Below the pieces are notes generated by a model, which was not told the DNA's origin, did not search any database, and saw nothing but the letters and a program-made list of their open reading frames with translations. This document shows, in pieces, positions 25,458 through 34,423 of a stretch of 64,000 nucleotides of DNA. The stretch is from Candidatus Bathyarchaeota archaeon (GTDB lineage Archaea; Thermoproteota; Bathyarchaeia; Bathyarchaeales; Bathycorpusculaceae), in assembly GCA_026014725.1 (NCBI GenBank), contig JAOZHV010000044.1:278272-342271 (forward strand), given 5' to 3'. Position 1 is the stretch's first letter. Every line of letters begins with the position of its first letter. The translations under genes were made by a program, and so were the position numbers.

Positions 25458-25675
25458 CGCCAGTTTCTCCGACGCTCATCAAGCTCAGCAAGAATTTTTT
25501 TAAATTCTTCTTCACCAACGGGTTCGCCAGGCTCTAAGGGCGGCAATGGTTTGAGCACAATTTTATCGTCTTCCGAACTAGCTTCTAGGATTGCTCCTTC
25601 TTCTATGCCGAATTTGGTGCGCAATTCTTGGGGGATGGTTACTTGACCTTTCCGTTTAACTCTAACACGGGACAA
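25454..25675 (-). CDS. vapB: AbrB/SpoVT-type antitoxin, VapB
   Basis: A 73-residue protein. Residues 1-45 form a swapped-hairpin AbrB DNA-binding domain (RVKRKGQVTIPQELRTKFGI then EEGAILEASSEDDKIVLKP). The acidic, helical tail (GEEEFKKILAELDERRRNWR) should wrap the PIN toxin. It precedes vapC and overlaps it by 4 nt, so the two are co-translated and the complex probably represses its own promoter just upstream. ATG start. Confidence 0.9.
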   Translation of the reverse strand: MSRVRVKRKGQVTIPQELRTKFGIEEGAILEASSEDDKIVLKPLPPLEPGEPVGEEEFKKILAELDERRRNWR

Positions 25676-25789
25676 CTAAACCACAGTCACACTAATGCAC
25701 AGTCCAACTTAAGAACCTTCTGCCACCAAAAAAACACAAATCACGCTTTAAAAATGGAGAGGTGCTAAAAGCCAACCCATCGGCTGGCT

Positions 25790-26252
25790 GTACAATTTTT
25801 GCGTGGCTCACCAACCTATTTGGCGTCTATTAGTATCCTATTTGGATGCTATTAGAACTTCTATGCAGAAACTATAGAGGGGTAGGTCAAAACGACGCTC
25901 CACAAGGCTACAGACCAAGCATATTTGGAGCCTAATAGAGGTTCTATGTATAAACCTATAGGGGGTAGGTGAAATCTGCTCCTTCACGGCTGTGGGGCAG
26001 GCATATTTGGATTCTAATACTTAACCATTGCACTACACCCTAATGGGGTATCTTATTGGCGCAAAATTGCTCCAAAAGCATGTTAATTTACTACGACCAT
26101 TGCTACTACGACCATTACGGAAGCCATTGCCCATCTGGAATGGTCGTGGTAAAATTTTCAAAGGCAACCATAGTCACCTATTTGTTGGTCGTAGTAAACC
26201 GCCCAAATTGCTTTTTATAGGGGGATAGGGGTAGGGTGCAGAGCAGCAAAAA
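25790..26252 (+). repeat. Modular intergenic repeat cluster 2 (A-A-A-B-C)
   Basis: The gap between vapB and the nicotinate phosphoribosyltransferase gene is filled by the largest copy of the repeat family. A-modules are at 25836-25887 (preceded by a half copy at 25814-25833), 25920-25970 and, worn, 26002-26051; all carry tatttgg.nnctatta and end near tatagaggggtaggt. Inverted B motifs tactacgaccatt occur twice at about 26090-26115 and direct B motifs tggtcgtggtaaaa and tggtcgtagtaaac at about 26138 and 26185, so a stem can form. Module C (26207-26252) has ctttttatagggggataggg and gcagagcagcaaa. The remaining 300 bases to the gene hold no convincing frame. Confidence 0.75.
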
Positions 26253-26559
26253 CACATTGCGGTTGATTGTTTGGCTTTTTTTAAATGGTTTTTTGAATGC
26301 CAAAATTGTTTATAGGGCTGGTTTGGGCTTGGCTTAGAGTTGACGGGCGAAAGAAAAATCCCACTGGGTCATGCTAGTGCCCAACTGCATTGCACCATTC
26401 ATTGCCACTCAACATTTCTTGTGGATTCTAAAACGCTCAAAACATGCACTCACACCAACAAAGAAAAACAAAAAAACCAAAACCTAGAAAGCAATAAATC
26501 AACCAAACCGCCACTACTAGCGCATGAACCATTTTCTAGACTACCTAAAAGAGGAAAAC

Positions 26560-27921
26560 ATGAGCCTCTTCACCGACTACTACGAACTAACCATGTGCGC
26601 AAGCTACTACGACAACAACAACTTCCAACCAGCAACATTCGACCTCTTCATAAGACGCCTACCACAAAACCGCTCATACTTCCTCTTCGCAGGACTAGAA
26701 CAAGCACTCCAATACCTACAAACCATCAAATTCACACAACAACACCTCACATACCTCAAAAAACAAGGCTTCAACCAAAACTTCCTAAACTACCTAAAAA
26801 ACTTCAAATTCACAGGAGACGTACACGCCATCCCAGAAGGCACAATAGCCTTCCCAAACGAACCCCTAATCCGCATCACCGCACCCATCATAGAAGCCCA
26901 ACTAATCGAAACCTTCCTCCTAAACACCATAAACCTCCAAACCACCATAGCAACCAAAGCCTCAAGAGTAATCCACGCAGCCAACGGCAAAACAATCATC
27001 GAATTCGGCCTACGACGCGAACCAGGCATCGACGCAGGCATGAAAGTAGCACGCTCAACATACATCGCAGGATGCCAAGGCACAAGCAACGTCCTAGCAG
27101 GCATGACATACAACATCCCCGTCTTCGGAACCATGGCACACTCCTTCATCATGTCATACCTCAAAGAAATCGACGCCTTCCGCGCCTTCGCCAAAACCTT
27201 CCCAAACAAATCCACACTCCTCATCGACACCTACAACGACATCACAGGCGCAGAAAAAGCCACCATAATAGCCAAAGAACTCGAAGCAAAAGGCCACAAA
27301 CTCGGCGGAGTCAGACTAGACAGCGGCGACATGCTCAAAAACAGCAAAAAAATCAGAAAAATCCTCGACGAACAAGGATTAAATTACGTCAAAATCTTTG
27401 CAAGCGGCGACTTAGACGAATTCAAAATCGCACAACTACTCAAAGGAGGCGCAAAAATCGACGCCTTCGGCGTCGGCACAAAGATGGGCACATCAGCCGA
27501 CCGACCCTACCTTGACGTCATCTACAAACTATGCGAAACCATGACAACAGACGGCATCTACGCACCCATCATGAAATTAAGCAAAGACAAAATTACCCTC
27601 CCAGGCAGAAAACAAGTCTACAGATTCACCAACCACGACAGCACTTTCAAAAAAGACATCATCGCCTTAGCCGACGAAAAGATAGACGGAGAACCACTAT
27701 TGATTAAAGTAATGGAAAAAGGCAAACTAACCTACAAATTACCATCACTAACCCAAATCCGCGAAACAGCCGCAAAAAACCTTGCTAAATTACCAAAGAA
27801 ATACAAGACGCTAACCAACGCTTCTATTTATCCTGTCGAATTAAGCGTCAAACTGCAAAACCTAATTGAAACGCTCAAGCAACAATTAACAACAAACGAA
27901 ATTAACTTCCATAACCATTAG
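26560..27921 (+). CDS. pncB: Nicotinate phosphoribosyltransferase
   Basis: Makes nicotinate mononucleotide from nicotinate and PRPP with ATP, in NAD salvage. The product begins MSLFTDYYELTMCASYY, a signature of the family, and has FDLFIRRLPQNRSYFLFAGLEQ, EFGLRREPGIDAGM (active-site region), and the phosphate-binding SGDLDEFKIAQLL and GVGTKMGTSADRPYL. From the ATG at 26560 it is 453 residues. An ATG 12 codons earlier exists, but agagga sits 5-10 nt before 26560, which also fits the family N-terminus. The plus strand here is strikingly poor in G and T and rich in A and C through about 27480, unlike its neighbours, and gives a long artefactual frame in another phase. Confidence 0.95.
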   Translation: MSLFTDYYELTMCASYYDNNNFQPATFDLFIRRLPQNRSYFLFAGLEQALQYLQTIKFTQQHLTYLKKQGFNQNFLNYLKNFKFTGDVHAIPEGTIAFPNEPLIRITAPIIEAQLIETFLLNTINLQTTIATKASRVIHAANGKTIIEFGLRREPGIDAGMKVARSTYIAGCQGTSNVLAGMTYNIPVFGTMAHSFIMSYLKEIDAFRAFAKTFPNKSTLLIDTYNDITGAEKATIIAKELEAKGHKLGGVRLDSGDMLKNSKKIRKILDEQGLNYVKIFASGDLDEFKIAQLLKGGAKIDAFGVGTKMGTSADRPYLDVIYKLCETMTTDGIYAPIMKLSKDKITLPGRKQVYRFTNHDSTFKKDIIALADEKIDGEPLLIKVMEKGKLTYKLPSLTQIRETAAKNLAKLPKKYKTLTNASIYPVELSVKLQNLIETLKQQLTTNEINFHNH

Positions 27922-28028
27922 CGGTCGCCTACCACATGGACATTTTATTGTTATTTTGGCTGAAATGGCAAACACTTAATAATCTTCTTGAAAAAGGTAA
28001 AATGCTATCACAAAAAGAGAGGACATGA

Positions 28029-29228
28029 ATGCAACCAGCCATAGTTGCTGTCGGCAGAACCAAGTTTGGAGAACACTACGGCAAAGAGCCAGAAAAACTA
28101 ATAGAGGAAGCCTGGCTTGCCGCTTCAAACGAATGCAACATAGAACGCAAAGACCTTGAAGCCTGTTACATGTCAGACTGCTTTCTCCCAATCACCAACA
28201 AACTAGGTCTAGAAGAGGGCTTTCTCTCAGAACTAACCGAACTCCATGTACCCATGGAAGTAATGCGCTCCTTTAGCGCTGCCCTGCAAACAGCATGCTA
28301 CGCCATTCAGGCAGGAGTTTACAAAACTGTACTCGTGGGCGGCATTGAGAAAATGACTGACCGGTGGGACAAGATTCGCGATGACCTTATGCTTCTTGAT
28401 GACCCATGGAGCTTTTACGCCGGTGGAACACCCGAATCAAACCATGAACTCATGCTAAGAGCATACATCAAACGGTATGGCATAGAGGGCGAACCGCTCG
28501 ACCAGTTCAACACCGCTTTAGCTCAGATTAGCGTCAAAAATCATGATAACGCAAGCAAAAACAAATACGCACAATACCAAAAAAGAATCACCATTGACCA
28601 AGTCCTAAACGCAAGAAAAACATCCCATAAACCATTAGGACTTCTCGATTTTGCCCCAATCTCAGATGGCGCATCAGCCCTAATCCTAACCAGCGAATCA
28701 GTTGCCAAGACCTTAACTGAAAACCCACTCTACGTTTTAGGCTACGGTTCAGCCACCGATTACCTCTACTATCCAGGACGAGAAGACCTCTCACATTTTG
28801 TAGCCGCTGAGCTTGCAATGAAGAACGCATCCAAAACAACCAAGATATTGCCGTCTGATTTGCAGGTCATCGAAGTCTATGACCAATCCACCATGATGGA
28901 GATGGTCTCGCTTGAGGACTTGGGCTTTTATTCACCAGGGACTGCTTGGAAAAACATTTTTGACAGCTTCCCAAATAATCAAAACTACTACAAAATTGGT
29001 GATAAGAAACTATTCGTGAACACGAACGGCGGCTTAAAAGCTGACGGCAACCCGTTGGGCGCAACTGGTGGCGCGCAAATTTTTGAGATTTATCGACAGT
29101 TACGTGGAGAAGCAGGAGAGAGACAAGTTAAAATCGATGATAGTTTACCAAAGAAGGGATGCACCCTTGAGTTTGAAGGCTTTGGCACAAAAGCGTACGT
29201 TACAATTTTCGGAGGGCATAACGCTTGA
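28029..29228 (+). CDS. Thiolase-fold protein lacking the usual catalytic residues
   Basis: A 399-residue thiolase/SCP2-thiolase-like protein placed, as in archaea generally, directly before DUF35 and HMG-CoA synthase sequences. In archaea these form a complex in which acetoacetyl-CoA is made and passed on to HMG-CoA synthase. Compared with family sequences from memory, all three catalytic places are changed: the nucleophilic Cys of the ACASG motif aligns with M79 (VMRSFSAAL), the His of HDAF with Y284 (EVYDQST), and the His of GHP with N341 (ADGNPLGATGG). Non-Cys and YD variants are known in Ltp2-type retro-aldolases, which also work with DUF35 partners. So it may be an aldolase-like enzyme or a structural partner. 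ATG start with gagagga 7 nt upstream. The fold is sure, the reaction is not. Confidence 0.85.
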   Translation: MQPAIVAVGRTKFGEHYGKEPEKLIEEAWLAASNECNIERKDLEACYMSDCFLPITNKLGLEEGFLSELTELHVPMEVMRSFSAALQTACYAIQAGVYKTVLVGGIEKMTDRWDKIRDDLMLLDDPWSFYAGGTPESNHELMLRAYIKRYGIEGEPLDQFNTALAQISVKNHDNASKNKYAQYQKRITIDQVLNARKTSHKPLGLLDFAPISDGASALILTSESVAKTLTENPLYVLGYGSATDYLYYPGREDLSHFVAAELAMKNASKTTKILPSDLQVIEVYDQSTMMEMVSLEDLGFYSPGTAWKNIFDSFPNNQNYYKIGDKKLFVNTNGGLKADGNPLGATGGAQIFEIYRQLRGEAGERQVKIDDSLPKKGCTLEFEGFGTKAYVTIFGGHNA

Positions 29229-30733
29229 GCAGTGAACCCATAGAGCGTCGTGTCTCTTACTTAGGCGATAGATTGAGAGCTAGTCGTTGCCAGATTTGCG
29301 GTAAAGAGTATTTTGAAGTACGTGATTACTGTAGCAACTGTGGCAGAAAAAGCTACGGAAAAATGGACAGTGCAGACCTTTTCTACGACAAGGGCACGCT
29401 GGAACTTTGCACCCTAATCAACGAGCCTACAAATAAGTTCACCAAACTTGAAAAATTCGTTTACGGTATCGTAGCTTTCCGTGACGGCAAAATCCGCGTG
29501 CCCGCTCGACTAACTGACCAGTTAATTTGCGATGAACAAGAAGTTGACCTCTCAAAGCTTGAAGGCAGAGAAGTTATTCCTCGGTTTAGGCGGCGCTATT
29601 CTGTTGGGCGCGGGGATGTTGTTCCAACGATTTCTTTGGCTTTCACATTAACCGATGAATACTACCCACACCAAGAGTACACAATAGTTGAGCCCAAAAA
29701 GGAATATGAATTCCCAGGCATCGTGGGCTATGGCGCTTATACTTCTAGGTTCCGTATAAAAGAGACTGGGATGGAGCGGTCTGTACCCTTCATTGATGAA
29801 GATGCTGTAACTGCCGCGGTGGAAGCTGGAAAGTTGGCGCTCATTCATTCAGGACTAGACAGTTCTCGAGTTGGGAAGGTTTATGTTGGTTCAGAATCAA
29901 ACCCGTATGCCGTTAAGCCAATTGCTTCGAAAGTAGCGCAGGTTCTCCAACTAGGCGAAGAAGACGGTGACATTCAAGGGGTTGATGCTGTGGACACCGA
30001 GTTTGCCTGTAAAGCTGCGACAAGTATGTTCAAAGACGCAGTAGCGCTTGTGAGCTACCAACGTTCAGGCATAAACTACGCTATGGTTATCGGTGCAGAT
30101 AACTCTCAGGCGGCACCAAGAGGTTGCCCAGGCGGAGAATTAGATACTTTCGTGGGGTACGGTGGTGCAGCGTTCCTTTTTGGCAAACATGATGTTATTG
30201 CTGAAGTTGAGGGCTGGTACTCATGCACATCAGATACGCCTGATTTTTGGCGTCGCGACGGAGAACCGTTCCCTATGCATGGCGGAAGATTCACAGGTGA
30301 CCCAGCCTACTTTAAACATGTACGCAAGGCAGCCTCAAAACTTATGGAGCGATTAAACCTTAAAGCAAGTGATTTGAATTATTTTGTGCCTCATCAACCT
30401 AACCCGCAGTTTCCAGCCCGCATCGCCAAAGAACTTGGTTTTAGAGATGACCAGATTTTGCCATCGCTTTTGATAAGTAAGTTTGGCAACACTTATTCTG
30501 GTTGCTCGCCTGTGGGTTTAGCGGCTGTTCTTGATATTGCTAAACCTGATGAGCGTATTTTAGTTGCCAGTTACGGTTCAGGTGCAGGAAGTGATGCATA
30601 TGTGCTCAGGACAACCAACCAACTTATTGATAAGCGGAAACGACAGAAAATCACGGTGAAGTTTCAAGCAGAAAATCCATTTATTGAATACCTTGATTAC
30701 ACTACCTACCGACGGCTCAAGCTCGGCATGTAG
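29225..30733 (+). CDS. DUF35 protein fused to HMG-CoA synthase
   Basis: A 502-residue fusion. Residues 1-155 are a DUF35 unit: a rubredoxin-like zinc ribbon (C22, C25, C36, C39) and an OB fold (LFYDKGTLELCTLIN; FVYGIVAFRDG). Residues 160-470 are archaeal HMG-CoA synthase: GIVGYGAYTSRFRIK, YVGSESNPYAVKP, the nucleophile C262 in TEFACKAATSM, DTPDFWRRDGEPFP, and H390 in VPHQPNPQFP. It joins acetyl-CoA to acetoacetyl-CoA to make HMG-CoA for isoprenoid lipids. About 15-20 residues usual after FRIK are missing. In most archaea I know, DUF35 and the synthase are separate chains. The TTG start overlaps the thiolase-like stop (TTGA), so the two are co-translated. A run of T (30748-30754) after the stop may end the transcript. 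Confidence 0.92.
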   Translation: MSSEPIERRVSYLGDRLRASRCQICGKEYFEVRDYCSNCGRKSYGKMDSADLFYDKGTLELCTLINEPTNKFTKLEKFVYGIVAFRDGKIRVPARLTDQLICDEQEVDLSKLEGREVIPRFRRRYSVGRGDVVPTISLAFTLTDEYYPHQEYTIVEPKKEYEFPGIVGYGAYTSRFRIKETGMERSVPFIDEDAVTAAVEAGKLALIHSGLDSSRVGKVYVGSESNPYAVKPIASKVAQVLQLGEEDGDIQGVDAVDTEFACKAATSMFKDAVALVSYQRSGINYAMVIGADNSQAAPRGCPGGELDTFVGYGGAAFLFGKHDVIAEVEGWYSCTSDTPDFWRRDGEPFPMHGGRFTGDPAYFKHVRKAASKLMERLNLKASDLNYFVPHQPNPQFPARIAKELGFRDDQILPSLLISKFGNTYSGCSPVGLAAVLDIAKPDERILVASYGSGAGSDAYVLRTTNQLIDKRKRQKITVKFQAENPFIEYLDYTTYRRLKLGM

Positions 30734-30747
30734 TGTAACATAAGAAC

Positions 30748-30754
30748 TTTTTTT
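30748..30754 (+). terminator. Poly-T transcription end after the HMG-CoA synthase gene
   Basis: An uninterrupted run of T about 15 nt after the stop, in an AT-rich stretch, resembles archaeal intrinsic termination sites. The 270-base gap that follows holds a weak inverted repeat (tgcctaaccatagtgataggca, about 30797-30818) and no gene that I can support. Confidence 0.35.
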
Positions 30755-31004
30755 AATCTTACAATCCTGCTTTTAACAAAGCCGCTTATTTACTGCCTAA
30801 CCATAGTGATAGGCAAATATCAATCACATACGCTTAAAAAGTCATTTTCGTGTCTTACTGATAGTTGTTTCTTGAAAATCAAGATACTGACAGGAACGTG
30901 CTTTAGTACTGTGCAGTAAATTGTATAGTTCGGTAAAACGGAACAAGAAAGGGAACTCGAGATTTTAGGCAGAAATAGTCAACGGGAAAGGCAGGTATTG
31001 GTTT

Positions 31005-31904
31005 TTGAAAATTTCGATTATTGGTTCAGGTATTGTTGGACAAGCTACTGGTATAGGATTTACCACCAATGGCAACAGAGTAAAATTTTACGACATTGAT
31101 AAGGGCAAGTTGTTAGCTCTGAAAAGTAAAGGCTACGATACAACCGATAATTTGGTTGACGCTGTTAATTTTTCGGATATACTTTTTGTTTGTGTGCCGA
31201 CGCCAACAGTTGGCAGAAAGATTGATTACAGGTACATTTATGACTGCACAAAAACAATAGCTAATGCACTCGAAGAAGCACAAAAATACACAGTGGTTAC
31301 TTATCGTAGTACCATTCCTCCTCAGACAACAAGAACTAACTTAATTCCGTTGCTTGAAACTTATTCTAATCTAAAAGCAGGCGCTGATTTTGGCGTCTGT
31401 ATGAACCCAGAATTTCTCAGAGAAAAAAGCGCTCAAGAAGACTTTCTCAATCCTAACAGGATAGTCGTGGGCGCCTTAGATGAAAGGTCAGGTGTTCCTC
31501 TACGGAAAATTTATTCTTCTTTTAAATGCCCCATCATTTTCACGGATTTAGATACAGCTGAGATGATAAAATATGCTTCCAACACGTTTCTCGCAGCTAA
31601 AATTTCTTTCTTTAACGAGATTTACCTAATTTGCCAGAAATTAAATATAAACCCCAAAATTGTGGCAACCGCGGCTGCCCTTGACCCGAGAATAGGTAGC
31701 TATGGTGTGGATGGAGGAAAACCGTTTGGTGGAATGTGTTTACCCAAGGACCTCTATGCTTTCATTTACTTTACTAAGTCTATGGGGCTCAATCCAGCTA
31801 TGTTACAAGCTATCGCTAAAGTTAACGAGGAAATTGGTCTTTACTGTTCAACCAAACAGGAACCGCAAATAGAAGTGAGGCTACCGCAAACTTGCTCGTC
31901 TTAG
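31005..31904 (+). CDS. UDP-sugar 6-dehydrogenase-like protein without the C-terminal domain
   Basis: A UDP-glucose/GDP-mannose dehydrogenase family protein that would oxidise the C6 hydroxyl of a nucleotide sugar to a uronic acid with NAD. The Rossmann start KISIIGSGIVGQATG, the VCVPTPTV and STIPPQTTR strands, NPEFLREKSA, and the catalytic Cys245 in GGMCLPKDL are all present. At 299 residues it stops just after the central helix and has no UDP-binding C-terminal domain (usual length about 420-440). The next gene begins inside its last codons, so the shortness is not due to a sequence gap. The tail after EEIGLY is low in similarity. TTG start. First gene of a four-gene glycan operon. Confidence 0.85.
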   Translation: MKISIIGSGIVGQATGIGFTTNGNRVKFYDIDKGKLLALKSKGYDTTDNLVDAVNFSDILFVCVPTPTVGRKIDYRYIYDCTKTIANALEEAQKYTVVTYRSTIPPQTTRTNLIPLLETYSNLKAGADFGVCMNPEFLREKSAQEDFLNPNRIVVGALDERSGVPLRKIYSSFKCPIIFTDLDTAEMIKYASNTFLAAKISFFNEIYLICQKLNINPKIVATAAALDPRIGSYGVDGGKPFGGMCLPKDLYAFIYFTKSMGLNPAMLQAIAKVNEEIGLYCSTKQEPQIEVRLPQTCSS

Positions 31905-33082
31905 GCTTGATTGGTTTCTCAATGTTGAGTATAGTCATTATAGTTTACGTTTTTTATTATTATTTAGTATTAAGGAAGGCGTCAATTACCTCATTCACTG
32001 ATTCATTAATAGCTCATCAAAAGAGAGGTAGCTTTGTTAATAATTTGGCGAATGTTTCGATAATAGTCTCAACTTTCAATGAAGCCAAAGTGATTGAAAG
32101 AAAAATCAAAAACATTTCTCAACTTAACTATCCAAAAGATTTGCTTGAAGTAGTTGTTTATGATGATAATTCGACGGATGACACTAGTACAATCGCAGAA
32201 ATAACCTTAAAAGAAACGAGGCTTCACGGAACTGTAATCCACAGCCCCAGCAGGTTGGGCTTAAACAGGTCACTTAATACTGCTATAGACAAAGCCAAAA
32301 ACAACATAATTTGTATTACAGACTCCGATGTTTTGCTTGACAAGGATGCGCTAATTAACGCGGTGAACGTTCTGCAGGAGTGTGAAAATGCTGGGGGCGT
32401 TACTGGTCATATTCAACCAGTGTTTGAGGGCAGAGGTGTCGCTCAAACCTCTGAATCTTCGTACAGAGACTTTTATCATATTTCGATGCTGGCGGAAAGC
32501 TCGTTGCATTCTGCTTTTCCAGGCAATGGTCCATTAATTGTTTATGATAAGTCAAAAGTTCCCTCAAAAATCCCGAATGATTACGGCAGCACTGATGCTA
32601 ACATCGCGATGAACATTATAAGACATGGGTTAAGATTCCTCTATGTTCCGAATTCAATAGTTTATGAGCCCTCGCCTGAGAATCTTGGGGACCATCAACT
32701 GCAAAAGATTCGACGTGCTAAGAGGTTGTTACAGGTATTCTTGAGGAATTACGATGTAGCTTTGACTATCAAGTATGGTAGTTTTGGGCACACAATTTTT
32801 CCGTTAAAACTGTTGATGCACGCCCTATGTCCTCTGTTATTACTTACAGGCTTAGTACTAATCGGTCTCTATGTTGCTTTAGCCCAAAACATTTTCCTTT
32901 ACGCTTTAGCTGGCGCAATCTTAACTGGCACTTTAGTTCTATCGATAGCCTTTAAACGCTTTGGCAGTTTACTCTCAAGCTTTATACTTCACCAGTGCTA
33001 TCTAGTAATTGGACTGCTTTCGTCACATAGAAAAAGTGTCTATTGGAAGACCATAGACCGAAAGACGAAAATTAAGTTTTAA
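31892..33082 (+). CDS. Membrane glycosyltransferase family 2
   Basis: A 396-residue processive-type GT2. One membrane helix at 5-27, then the GT-A domain: VSIIVSTFNEAKVIERKI, the nucleotide Asp pair in VVYDDNSTDDT, and ICITDSDVLLDKDAL with the DxD-type motif. Acceptor motifs follow, and three membrane helices close the chain (LLLTGLVLIGLYVALA onward). It builds or extends a surface polysaccharide from a nucleotide sugar, plausibly using the uronic acid product of the neighbour. The frame starts with ATG 13 nt inside the preceding gene. Confidence 0.9.
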   Translation: MLVLGLIGFSMLSIVIIVYVFYYYLVLRKASITSFTDSLIAHQKRGSFVNNLANVSIIVSTFNEAKVIERKIKNISQLNYPKDLLEVVVYDDNSTDDTSTIAEITLKETRLHGTVIHSPSRLGLNRSLNTAIDKAKNNIICITDSDVLLDKDALINAVNVLQECENAGGVTGHIQPVFEGRGVAQTSESSYRDFYHISMLAESSLHSAFPGNGPLIVYDKSKVPSKIPNDYGSTDANIAMNIIRHGLRFLYVPNSIVYEPSPENLGDHQLQKIRRAKRLLQVFLRNYDVALTIKYGSFGHTIFPLKLLMHALCPLLLLTGLVLIGLYVALAQNIFLYALAGAILTGTLVLSIAFKRFGSLLSSFILHQCYLVIGLLSSHRKSVYWKTIDRKTKIKF

Positions 33083-33100
33083 TCAGGACAGATGACCTGA

Positions 33101-34411
33101 ATGGTGAATGTACTAAAAATACTGTATTTTCTCAGGCAGGCGAATAAGCGACTTTACTGGGACGGCGACAAGCTCAAGCGTTATCAAGATAAACGCTTTC
33201 GCAGCGTAGTAAAATATGCATACGAAAACGTGCCGTTTTACCATGAATACTACAAGAAGTATAATATTGATATTAACAGTATTCAACGACTTGAAGACCT
33301 ATCTAAACTGCCGATTGTTAAGAAAGCTGAGTTTAAGAGGCAGAGCCTTAAACAAATTGTATCTGGTGAATATGATCTCTCCAAGCTCAAGATAGTTCGA
33401 ACAAGTGGGTCAACTGGAACCCCCTTTGAAGTTTACATTAACCAGACCGAGAATGCTTGGAGAAAAGCAATTTACATGCGAGCAAACATTGCTTGTGGGC
33501 AGAAACCAAGAGACCGTTGGGTCGTATTAACATCGCCTACTCATTTTCATGATACTACTAATTTTCAGCGCAGAATAGGTATTTTCGCTCAAAACTGCAT
33601 TTCGCTCTTTGAACCAACAGATCAGAAAATTCAACAAGTAAGCGAGGCAAAACCCGATGTTTTGGATGGGTATTCAAGTTCGCTTGTTATGTTAGCTAAA
33701 GAAGTGCAGAAAAAAAATATTTCATCAATAAAACCACATATTGTATTCGGTAATGCTGAATTTATAGACCAAAACTCTAGGCAATGCATCGAAGATGCTT
33801 TTGGCGCACCTTATTGTGATCAGTTTGGCTGCGCAGAGATCGACAGGAGCGCTTGGCAATGCCTTGAGCGGCAAGGTTACCACATGGATGTTGACAGCGT
33901 CATAACAGAATTTTTGGATAAAGATGGCGCGGCAGTTTCAGCTGGAGAACGAGGCGAGGTGGCTTACACTAGCCTGTTTAATTATGTTATGCCTTTCATC
34001 AGGTACGCAATAGGTGACATCGGTGTACCTTCAGATGACATTTGCACATGCAGACGAAAGCTACCATTAATGAAGTTGGTTGAAGGTCGGCTGGATTCAT
34101 TCCTCAAATTTCCCAACAACAGAGTGTTGTCTCCTATGATTTTCAACTATGCTATCAGCACGTTTAATCATTACAAAGACATTGACCAATTTCAAATACA
34201 TCAAAAGAAAACTGACCTCATTAACGTTAACTTGAAGGTAAAAGAATTCTCCATAAACAAGGATGCGTTTGCTGTAGAATTTGGCCGTCACCTCAAGAAG
34301 TTCTTTGATTTACCCGACGATGTACAATTTAACATTTCTTTTGTGGATGAAATACCGCTGTCAAAAACTGGAAAATTGCGGTCAATTTGGTCTGATATAC
34401 CAAATGGTTAG
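33101..34411 (+). CDS. CapK/phenylacetate-CoA-ligase-like adenylate-forming enzyme
   Basis: A 436-residue member of the PaaK/CapK branch of the acyl-adenylate superfamily. It has the ATP-binding loop RTSGSTGTPFEVYIN near 108-122, the A4-A5 region FGCAEIDRSAWQC, and the C-terminal hinge MKLVEGRLDSFLKF then SKTGKLRSIW with the late catalytic Lys. CapK-like members inside polysaccharide clusters are of uncertain function; coenzyme F390 synthetase also belongs here. Its place between GT2 and a membrane protein argues for activation of an acyl or amino-acid decoration of the glycan, not aromatic catabolism. ATG start, 18 nt after the GT2 gene. Confidence 0.85.
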   Translation: MVNVLKILYFLRQANKRLYWDGDKLKRYQDKRFRSVVKYAYENVPFYHEYYKKYNIDINSIQRLEDLSKLPIVKKAEFKRQSLKQIVSGEYDLSKLKIVRTSGSTGTPFEVYINQTENAWRKAIYMRANIACGQKPRDRWVVLTSPTHFHDTTNFQRRIGIFAQNCISLFEPTDQKIQQVSEAKPDVLDGYSSSLVMLAKEVQKKNISSIKPHIVFGNAEFIDQNSRQCIEDAFGAPYCDQFGCAEIDRSAWQCLERQGYHMDVDSVITEFLDKDGAAVSAGERGEVAYTSLFNYVMPFIRYAIGDIGVPSDDICTCRRKLPLMKLVEGRLDSFLKFPNNRVLSPMIFNYAISTFNHYKDIDQFQIHQKKTDLINVNLKVKEFSINKDAFAVEFGRHLKKFFDLPDDVQFNISFVDEIPLSKTGKLRSIWSDIPNG

Positions 34412-34423
34412 GAGCGCTGAACT

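Noticed and set aside
25790-26252. CRISPR-like array
   Set aside because: A modules are spaced by about 80 bases, vary in sequence and are not separated by unique spacers of even length; no cas gene is present.
26340-27515. A 391-residue open frame overlapping pncB
   Set aside because: It is rich in Arg, His, Thr and Pro, has no domain, and results from the A/C-rich strand composition of the nicotinate phosphoribosyltransferase gene in another phase.
30797-30882. Hairpins tgcctaaccatagtgataggca and tcttgaaaatcaaga as RNA elements
   Set aside because: Short arms in AT-rich DNA with no second copy; chance level.
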